Origin: Rhodothermaceae bacterium
GTDB taxonomy: Bacteria > Bacteroidota > Rhodothermia > Rhodothermales > Rubricoccaceae
NCBI GenBank assembly: GCA_013003465.1
Contig: JABDIZ010000126.1
Span: 1-11,195, forward strand
DNA: 11,195 nucleotides
Reading direction: 5' to 3'
A program made the position numbers and the translations under genes. The notes beneath the pieces were generated by a model that saw only the letters and a list, made by a program, of their open reading frames with translations, ran no database searches and was not told the DNA's origin. This document shows positions 7,292 to 11,195 of this stretch, one piece after another; position 1 is the first letter of the stretch; each line of letters starts with the position of its first letter.

Positions 7292-7328
7292 TGCGTGATA
7301 AGGCGGAGATTTCGCACCTTATCACGCA
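7292..7328. repeat. 37-bp palindrome B
   Basis: Arms TGCGTGATAAGGCG (7292-7305) and CACCTTATCACGCA (7315-7328) are inverted copies at 13 of 14 bases, around a 9-base centre. Length, arm size and arm consensus (TGCGTSATAAGRCG) are the same as palindrome A, 80 bp away start to start. A further half-like copy GCTGCGTATTATG (7271-7283) repeats GCTGCGTCTTATG (7231-7243) at 40 bp. Confidence 0.85.
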
Positions 7329-7350
7329 CACGTTGCAGCTCAAGTACTAG

Positions 7351-7815
7351 TTACACGTCATGGTCAACTGGGTTTGCTTCGACTGCCGTTGGGCCGGACG
7401 CCGATCCGGCTCAGTGACCGACGTGGCCTGCCCACGGTGCGGCGAGTCAGCCGTGTTTCTCGGTACTAAAATCGAGGTCCCTCCGAAGTCCAAGCCCTCC
7501 GACTGGGACGCCCTGCGCGACTGGTACTACTCTACCGCGCGAGCGGTCGAGCGCAGGCGCTACGCCGAGACGGTCCGTAGGCGGCACGACCTAGAGCGCA
7601 AGATCCGTGATCTGACCGCGCTGCCAGATAACGAGGGCCGCGCTTCGCTGGTCAAACGCCTACGATCTGAGCTAGAGACTCTGCAGCATGACGTGTAACC
7701 CGCCGCTGCAAGCCGACGAAGAGCCAGAACTTCCTCAGCTTCCCGAGCCGCCTCCGCCTCAGCAGTCCTAGCATACCATTGTGCCGCACGCCCTTCGCGG
7801 CTGAGCGCCCCCCTG
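7351..7815 (+). mobile_element. Integron-type gene cassette 1
   Basis: The cassette runs from T7351, after the G of GTTACAC (7350-7356), to G7815 of the next GTT core, 465 bases in all. It holds one gene and one attC-like site. Its R'' box GTGTAAC (7693-7699) is the exact reverse complement of GTTACAC, as expected when the two ends were joined in a free circle. No integrase gene is in the window. Confidence 0.75.
7360..7698 (+). CDS. Zinc-ribbon plus coiled-coil small protein (cassette gene)
   Basis: This 112-residue protein has a zinc ribbon at the N-terminus, with C6-x2-C9 and C24-x2-C27 ('VCFDCR' and 'ACPRCG'). A linker 'KIEVPPKSKPSDWDALRDWY' follows, then a charged helical part (63-108) likely to form a coiled coil. 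The order zinc ribbon, Pro/Lys linker, then Trp recalls widespread small 'WVCFxCR' proteins of unknown function. Nucleic-acid or protein binding is possible but unproven. The ATG is only 9 bases from the cassette start, so there is no room for a normal ribosome site, and the transcript probably comes from upstream. The stop TAA is inside the R'' box of attC1, which fits a compact cassette. Confidence 0.8.
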   Translation: MVNWVCFDCRWAGRRSGSVTDVACPRCGESAVFLGTKIEVPPKSKPSDWDALRDWYYSTARAVERRRYAETVRRRHDLERKIRDLTALPDNEGRASLVKRLRSELETLQHDV

Positions 7816-7821
7816 TTCTGC
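7693..7821 (+). other. attC-like recombination site 1
   Basis: The site is 129 bases long. It has R'' GTGTAAC (7693-7699), L'' with AGCCGAC (7711-7717), L' GCGGCTGA (7797-7804) and R' GTTCTGC (7815-7821). AGCCG pairs with CGGCT, and CGC upstream pairs with GCG downstream across an asymmetric bulge, as in known attC hairpins such as that of the aadA cassette. The middle (about 80 bases) is variable. Confidence 0.75.
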
Positions 7822-8383
7822 GGCCTCGCGCCGTCACCAACCCAAACCACTCCTGATGAGGCTCGGCTACACCATCCTCTACGTCCCCGACGTCGAGCGC
7901 GCCGTCACGTTCTATGAGGACGCCTTCGGCCTCGACCGCCGGTTCGTCCACGAGTCGGGCCAGTACGCCGAGATGGAGACGGGGCCGACGGCGCTCGCCT
8001 TCGCAGCCGACGCCCTCGCCTCCTCGAATTTTGACGCCGACTACCGCCGCGCCGACTCGGCTGCGCCGCCAGCGGCGTTCGAGATCACGCTCGTGACCGA
8101 CGACGTGCCCAAAGCGTTCGAGCGGGCCAAGGAGGCCGGGGCCGCCCCCCTAGCGGAGCCGACGGAGAAGCCGTGGGGGCAGACGGTGTCGTACGTCCGG
8201 GACCTCAACGGCGTGATCGTAGAGTTGTGCACGCCGGTGGGCGGGTAGCGCCCTCTGGACGGCGGCAGAACCCGCCACTGCAGGCCGACACAACGCTTCA
8301 GCGCTCTTGCCTCTGTCCACCGTCAGCGTCTACGTTGCCTCGTCCAACTGCTCTGCCGCGTTGTGCGGCTGAGTGACAAACTG
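7816..8383 (+). mobile_element. Integron-type gene cassette 2
   Basis: The cassette spans 568 bases between the GTT core of attC1 (cut after G7815) and that of attC2 (G8383). The first bases, TTCTGC, with the preceding G are exactly complementary to R'' GCAGAAC (8265-8271) of its own attC. It carries one VOC-fold gene. Confidence 0.78.
7856..8248 (+). CDS. VOC (glyoxalase/bleomycin-resistance fold) protein (cassette gene)
   Basis: The 130-residue protein has two beta-alpha-beta-beta-beta modules: 'RLGYTILYVPDVERAVTFYE' (2-21) with 'ETGPTALAFAAD' (41-52), and 'FEITLVTDDVPKAFERAKEAG' split at 75-95 with 'PWGQTVSYVRDLNGVIVEL' (106-124). The 'PWGQ' and 'DLNGVIVEL' segments are typical of the superfamily. 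Of the four usual metal-ligand positions only the final Glu (E123) is clearly present. The first-strand His, the first-module Glu and the second-module His are not seen, so it may be a non-metal binding or resistance-type member rather than glyoxalase I. The ATG follows the cassette start by 40 bases, and the stop is 17 bases before attC2. The substrate is unknown. Confidence 0.88.
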   Translation: MRLGYTILYVPDVERAVTFYEDAFGLDRRFVHESGQYAEMETGPTALAFAADALASSNFDADYRRADSAAPPAAFEITLVTDDVPKAFERAKEAGAAPLAEPTEKPWGQTVSYVRDLNGVIVELCTPVGG

Positions 8384-8389
8384 TTCTGC
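8265..8389 (+). other. attC-like recombination site 2
   Basis: The site is 125 bases long. It has R'' GCAGAAC (8265-8271), L'' with GGCCGAC (8283-8289), L' GCGGCTGA (8365-8372) and R' GTTCTGC (8383-8389). The half-sites are nearly the same as those of attC1 (AACCCGCC-x-CTGCA on one side, TGCGGCTGAG on the other), while the central part differs. Confidence 0.75.
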
Positions 8390-8825
8390 AGCTCTGTGCT
8401 TCGCCTGATGCAACACTACAAGTTCCGATGGGAAGAGCTGCGAGGGGACCGCTTCGACGACTGGGGCTTCTGCTGGGATTACTGGGAGGTGGACGACGCG
8501 GGTGAGTTCACACGGAGCGTGAGCGTTTACGACGGCGGTCCGATCCTGCGCTACGATGAGGAGCACGCTGCCGACACATACGGTCAGCTTCCCGAAGGCC
8601 CGCTTGATCCCGCCACGCTGGAGCCGGAGCACCGCGCCATGCTCCACGAGATCGAACTGGAGGAGTTCGAGCGGGTGTGGCAGCAACCGGGCGCCATCAA
8701 CAGGGACTCATAACCCGCGGCTACACGCCGACGCTGGGCTCGGCGGCTCTGTGTTCGCCGCGCTACCACCGGTTGCTATCTTCGCCTGTACCATTCGTCC
8801 CCGGCGCGGCTGAAGCGCCACCCTG
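8384..8825 (+). mobile_element. Integron-type gene cassette 3
   Basis: The cassette spans 442 bases between the cores of attC2 (after G8383) and attC3 (G8825). Its R'' TCATAAC (8708-8714) matches the complement of G plus its first six bases at 5 of 7 positions, a weaker match than for the first two cassettes. One gene fills most of it. Confidence 0.7.
8408..8713 (+). CDS. Small acidic hypothetical protein (cassette gene)
   Basis: This 101-residue cytoplasmic protein is rich in Asp, Glu and Trp. Segments include 'YKFRWEELRGDRFDDWGFCW' (4-23, approximate), 'SVSVYDGGPILRYDEEHAAD' and the C-terminal 'ELEEFERVWQQPG'. The late 'RxEFExVW'-like ending and 'VxVYDGGxxLRYDxxH' recall the DUF6881 family of small uncharacterised proteins, a tentative link. 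The ATG at 8408 is chosen because the longer frame (GTG at 8363) begins inside attC2. It lies 24 bases from the cassette start. The stop TAA overlaps the R'' box of attC3. No catalytic motif is visible. Confidence 0.78.
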   Translation: MQHYKFRWEELRGDRFDDWGFCWDYWEVDDAGEFTRSVSVYDGGPILRYDEEHAADTYGQLPEGPLDPATLEPEHRAMLHEIELEEFERVWQQPGAINRDS

Positions 8826-8831
8826 TTAGAC
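8708..8831 (+). other. attC-like recombination site 3
   Basis: The site is 124 bases long. It has R'' TCATAAC (8708-8714), L'' with CGCCGAC (8726-8732), L' GCGGCTGA (8806-8813) and R' GTTAGAC (8825-8831). This R' fits the classical GTTRRRY consensus exactly, the best match of the three sites. The L'-R' half (GCGGCTGAAGCGCC) clearly resembles that of attC1. Confidence 0.78.
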
Positions 8832-8937
8832 CACGTTCGACACCTGGGAGTTCACATTCGACGGAAACACCCTGATCGTGACCGAGAGCGCCATTACGGG
8901 TGACTGCACCCACAAAGGGAGGCTTACCGCGCCATGA
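8830..8937 (+). pseudogene. 3' fragment of a gene cut at the cassette 3 junction
   Basis: The frame is open from 8830, just after an in-frame TAG at 8827-8829 in the attC3 core, to TGA at 8935-8937. It reads 'TTFDTWEFTFDGNTL' then 'IVTESAITGDCTHKGRLTAP' (35 residues). It looks like the end of a beta-sandwich domain with 'W-x-F-x-x-DG-N-x-L', but has no usable start codon at its left end. The 5' part seems lost at the recombination point. The family cannot be named. Confidence 0.5.
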
Positions 8938-9069
8938 CAAACCCTCGTGTCGGTACTACGATCCCGCTGCCCGACAAGAACGCCGTTGTTGGCGCGCTGA
9001 CGAACTCGAGTTGCGCCATTCGGGAGCGGACGAGACCGACGAAGGCCTGCAGCCGAAGAATCTAGGCTA
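8938..9069. other. Short gap with no convincing gene
   Basis: A 43-residue frame from an ATG at 8934 (overlapping the fragment's stop as ATGA) to TAG at 9065 has no recognisable features. Another frame ends in 'DELELRHSGADETDEGLQP' with its TAA overlapping the ATG at 9070. Both may be remnants of degraded coding sequence. No promoter or attC was seen. Confidence 0.35.
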
Positions 9070-10320
9070 ATGGCGGAGCGAGAATTCGACATCGTGCTGT
9101 GGGGTGCGACCGGCGCCACCGGGCGCCGCACCGCGCATCATTTGGCAAGGCGGTGCGGAGAATCCGGCCTGCGGCTGGCCATGGGTGGTCGAAACCGCGA
9201 CAAGCTGGAGACGGTGCACGACGATCTGCCCGATACGGGCAGCACGAGCGCGATCCTGGTGGGCGACAGCCATGACACGGCGTTCCTGGGCACCATGGCC
9301 GCTCGGACGCGGGTGGTCGTTTCGACTGTCGGGCCTTTTGCGCTTCATGGTAGCGAGCTTGTTGCGGCCTGCGTGGAAAACGGCACGCATTACTGCGATC
9401 TGACGGCAGAGCCCCAGTGGATGCGGGCAATGATCGACCTGCATCAACAGAGGGCGCGGGAGACTGGCGCACGGATCGTACATGCCTGCGGGCACGACTC
9501 GATCCCCTCCGATCTCGGCGTGCAGTTCCTGCAAGATGCTGCGCTGGCCCGCTATGGAAAGCCGTGCAAGCGCGTAACAACCCGGGTGACGCGGATGAAA
9601 GGCGGCTTCAGCGGCGGCACCGCTGCGAGTTTCCTGAATGCCATGCGGCTGCGCGAAACCGATCCGGATTTCGACCGGCTCTCAAAGGACCCCTATGCGC
9701 TCTGCCCCGAAGGCGAACGGCAGGGGCCGGACGGGCCGGACCGCATGATGCCGGTCGAGGTGACCTGGGACCCCGATCTGCAGGCCTGGACCAAGCCCTA
9801 TTTCATGGGACCGATGAATTCCAAGGTCGTGCGGCGCAGCAATGCGATCATGGAGTACCCGTATGGGCGCGACTTCCGCTATCAGGAGACCGCGCTGACC
9901 CGGAGCGGCATCGGCGGCTGGGGGGCGGCGATGCGATCTACGATCTTCGGTCGATTGTTCTTGATCGCCATGGCGATCCCGACCACGCGCGGCCTGCTCC
10001 AACGCTACGTGCTGCCGAAATCGGGCGAGGGACCGAGCAAAGAGGTACGCGAGTCTGGCTCTTACGAGTTGGTGCAGGTGGGAGAGATGCCCGACGGCAC
10101 CATCCTGAAGGCGCGCATCACGGGGCAAGGGGACCCGGGGGTGCGATCGACAACGCTGATGTTGACGGAAGCGGCGCTCTGTCTGGCCGAGGACGAGGGC
10201 AACATCACCGTAGGTGGCGGTTTCTGGACCCCGGCCGCGGCGATGGGCACGTTGTTGCGCGACCGCATCACCGAGCACGCGGGAATGAGCTTCGAGCTCA
10301 TTCCTGACAATCAAGTGTGA
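9070..10320 (+). CDS. Saccharopine dehydrogenase-like / trans-acting enoyl reductase family oxidoreductase
   Basis: The 416-residue protein begins with an NAD(P)-binding Rossmann fold: strand 'FDIVLWGATGATGRRTAHHL' (6-25) with the glycine-rich GATGATG (12-18), then 'AMGGRNRDKL' (37-46), where the Arg suggests NADP(H). The segment 'VVVSTVGPFALHGSELVAAC' (82-101) and 'GTHYCDLTAEP' (105-115) are typical of the saccharopine-dehydrogenase-like family that includes mycobacterial trans-acting enoyl reductases for polyketide or lipid synthesis. 'HACGHDSIPSDLG' is a further family mark. The length of about 416 is normal and no frameshift is seen. The ATG at 9070 overlaps a TAA (TAATG). No polyketide synthase is nearby, so the substrate is open. 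It follows the array and may be cargo of a fourth, degraded cassette or a separate import. Confidence 0.88.
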   Translation: MAEREFDIVLWGATGATGRRTAHHLARRCGESGLRLAMGGRNRDKLETVHDDLPDTGSTSAILVGDSHDTAFLGTMAARTRVVVSTVGPFALHGSELVAACVENGTHYCDLTAEPQWMRAMIDLHQQRARETGARIVHACGHDSIPSDLGVQFLQDAALARYGKPCKRVTTRVTRMKGGFSGGTAASFLNAMRLRETDPDFDRLSKDPYALCPEGERQGPDGPDRMMPVEVTWDPDLQAWTKPYFMGPMNSKVVRRSNAIMEYPYGRDFRYQETALTRSGIGGWGAAMRSTIFGRLFLIAMAIPTTRGLLQRYVLPKSGEGPSKEVRESGSYELVQVGEMPDGTILKARITGQGDPGVRSTTLMLTEAALCLAEDEGNITVGGGFWTPAAAMGTLLRDRITEHAGMSFELIPDNQV

Positions 10321-10532
10321 TTGGAAACCTAAGGCGGCACGACCCATGATTTGACCGAGCTCGTGTTACGCCCGTTTCGAGAGAGTAGGTATGGACCCCC
10401 ACAACTTCACCGACAAACCCTGGAACCGCGAGCTCTCTGCCTCGGGATCTCCGCTGCCGCGCTCGTTGCGACGATTGCCGCGACCGTCGCCCTCTGCGCG
10501 GGTGAGCCGCCATCCTTTATTCCGCCCCGACC
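10321..10532. other. Gap with two overlapping short frames, possibly a disrupted small membrane-protein gene
   Basis: An ATG at 10391 opens 51 codons (to TGA at 10546) starting 'MDPHNFTDKPWNREL', hydrophilic at first but then low-quality Arg/Pro-rich. In another frame, ending TGA 10534-10536, the bases from about 10440 read 'LGISAAALVATIAATVALCA', a good membrane helix, and then 'GEPPSFIPPRP'. A single frame change near 10435 would join the hydrophilic start to the helix, giving a protein whose stop overlaps the next start (ATGA). This may be a real frameshift, an assembly error, or chance. Confidence 0.25.
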
Positions 10533-10778
10533 ATGAAGAGACGTGACGTGACCTATCCCAAGACCGGCTCGCAACTCGCCTTTGTCCGCGTGGCAACCGC
10601 TCTCGGCTTTATGATCGTTGGCCCGCTCGCGGTCGGCGCACTCGCGGTCGGCGCGCTCGCGATCGGGCGGCTGGCGATCAAGCGGCTCGCCGTGGAAGGC
10701 GCGGCAGTAAAGCGGCTTCGGATCGAGGAGTTGGAGGTAGGGCGGCTGCGTGTGAACGAGTTCATTCGGGACGACTAG
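10533..10778 (+). CDS. Small five-residue-repeat protein
   Basis: This 81-residue protein starts with 'MKRRDVTYPKTGSQLAFVRV', followed by nine tandem five-residue units from residue 32: LAVGA, LAVGA, LAIGR, LAIKR, LAVEG, AAVKR, LRIEE, LEVGR, LRVNE. The Leu/Ala and Val/Ile periodicity resembles pentapeptide-repeat proteins (right-handed quadrilateral beta-helix). It grades from hydrophobic (GALAVGALAIG) to charged (KRLRIEELEVGRL). Small proteins of this 'GALAVGALAIGRLAI' style are found in many bacteria without known function. The hydrophobic half could insert in a membrane. No Shine-Dalgarno is seen, but the start may be coupled to the upstream frame's TGA. A hairpin follows 44 bases after the stop. 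Confidence 0.65.
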   Translation: MKRRDVTYPKTGSQLAFVRVATALGFMIVGPLAVGALAVGALAIGRLAIKRLAVEGAAVKRLRIEELEVGRLRVNEFIRDD

Positions 10779-10821
10779 CCTATCGGCGACATAACGTCCT
10801 GATGTTCTGCCGCTATTCTCA

Positions 10822-10838
10822 CGGTCTGCAACAGACCG
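10822..10838. terminator. Hairpin downstream of the five-residue-repeat gene
   Basis: A perfect 7-bp stem CGGTCTG/CAGACCG with a CAA loop lies 44 bases after the stop at 10778. Flanking TCA (10819-10821) and TGA (10843-10845) add an outer stem across a bulge. No T-run follows, so it is only a possible terminator. Confidence 0.4.
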
Positions 10839-11195
10839 AACGTGAAGGCTCCGATGAGGGTGCGGGTCGGAACGGGAAGCCTGCCATCTGAAGAAACCTC
10901 CCGCGTCAGCGATGCCCTGCGCCGCTGATCCGGCGACGGTTGGCTTGCACTGACTACGGTTCATGTTGGCGAGTGCCTGTCTTGCCACGCACCGCCCCCT
11001 GCACCTGTATGATCGGTCGGGTTGGAGCGGCGCAGCAGGGCATCACGCCGAGCGCTCGATGCCGTGGGATCCTCCACGTCGACATCAGGGCCCTCCTGAC
11101 TGCGTTCGGGGCTCGTCTACGCGAAGTTCGGTTGGGCTATTGATCGAATGAGTCGCGTAGGTGACTCGATTTCGTCCGGTTCACCAAGCAAAGGC
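10839..11195. other. Right-end stretch without a convincing gene
   Basis: No frame over these bases has a credible protein. A frame ending at 11143 finishes 'LLTAFGARLREVRLGY', which resembles the first helix of an Xre-type HTH protein but stops there. An ATG at 11148 stays open to the edge for 16 codons without recognisable features. An inverted pair GAGTC/GACTC lies at 11150-11167. It may be degraded or regulatory DNA before a gene beyond the window. Confidence 0.35.

Larger units (their letters stand above)
7064..7350. promoter_or_regulatory. Divergent intergenic region with palindromes, left edge of the cassette array
   Basis: These 287 bases separate the start of the minus-strand envelope block from the first + strand cassette gene. 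The first half must hold the promoter for the envelope block, but no confident -35/-10 pair was identified. The second half holds two 37-bp palindromes and a small hairpin (GCGCT/AGCGC, 7251-7266). The region ends at G7350, where cassette 1 appears to begin. Confidence 0.5.

Noticed and set aside
10790..10810. CATAAC followed by GTTCTGC, similar to attC core bases
   Set aside because: The cores are only 9 bases apart and no GCCGAC or GCGGCTGA half-sites flank them, so this is probably chance.
10407..10988. 193-codon open frame on the - strand
   Set aside because: Its repetitive 'DRERADRECADRE' part is the complement of the five-residue-repeat gene, and the rest is featureless.
10940..11151. 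Two overlapping + strand frames of 62-67 codons
   Set aside because: They have no family features beyond a short 'FGARLREVRLGY' end that resembles an HTH start but stops at once.

Overview
The window is high-GC bacterial DNA. The best lineage guess is a Rhodothermota/Bacteroidota-type bacterium (Rhodothermales-like). The basis is a C-terminal dockerin-like tail with the repeated 'APDFNLY' calcium-loop style at the left edge, start codons without obvious Shine-Dalgarno sequences, and an envelope-gene set common in such genomes. This is inference from sequence style, not a database match.

Region 1 (1-260, + strand) is the 3' end of a large secreted protein with a dockerin-type repeat tail. It converges on a long minus-strand block (7063 down to 416) that reads, in transcription order: a LolA-like lipoprotein-sorting protein, an outer-membrane beta-barrel of the DUF1302 type, a secreted SH3-domain protein, a two-repeat RND/MMPL transporter of 769 aa, a secreted NTF2/lumazine-binding-like protein, YidD, and MoaB. 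From the SH3 gene onward the genes are 3-35 bp apart or overlap. The barrel, LolA-like and MMPL genes together look like a trans-envelope lipid or hydrophobic-substrate export system. Two structured intergenic elements break this block: a heptanucleotide repeat (4721-4755) and a ~157-bp imperfect palindromic dispersed-type repeat (6121-6277).

Region 2 (about 7200-8830, + strand) is the most interesting part: a small integron-type gene-cassette array with no integrase in the window. Three cassettes are seen (7351-7815, 7816-8383, 8384-8825). Each carries one short + strand gene: a zinc-ribbon/coiled-coil protein, a VOC/glyoxalase-fold protein, and a small acidic protein. Each gene is followed by a 124-129 bp attC-like site with homologous R''-L'' and L'-R' halves. 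In cassettes 1 and 2 the R'' box is the exact reverse complement of G plus the first six bases of the same cassette, as expected if each was a circle before insertion. Just upstream lies an unusual pair of homologous 37-bp palindromes (7212-7248 and 7292-7328), built like recombinase or operator sites.

Region 3 (8830-11195) starts with a gene fragment that has lost its 5' end exactly at the third cassette junction. It continues with a saccharopine-dehydrogenase/trans-acting enoyl-reductase-like gene (9070-10320), a possibly frame-disrupted small membrane ORF, and an 81-aa protein built of five-residue repeats (10533-10778). The last ~415 bases show no convincing gene. No rRNA, tRNA, CRISPR array or insertion sequence was recognised.
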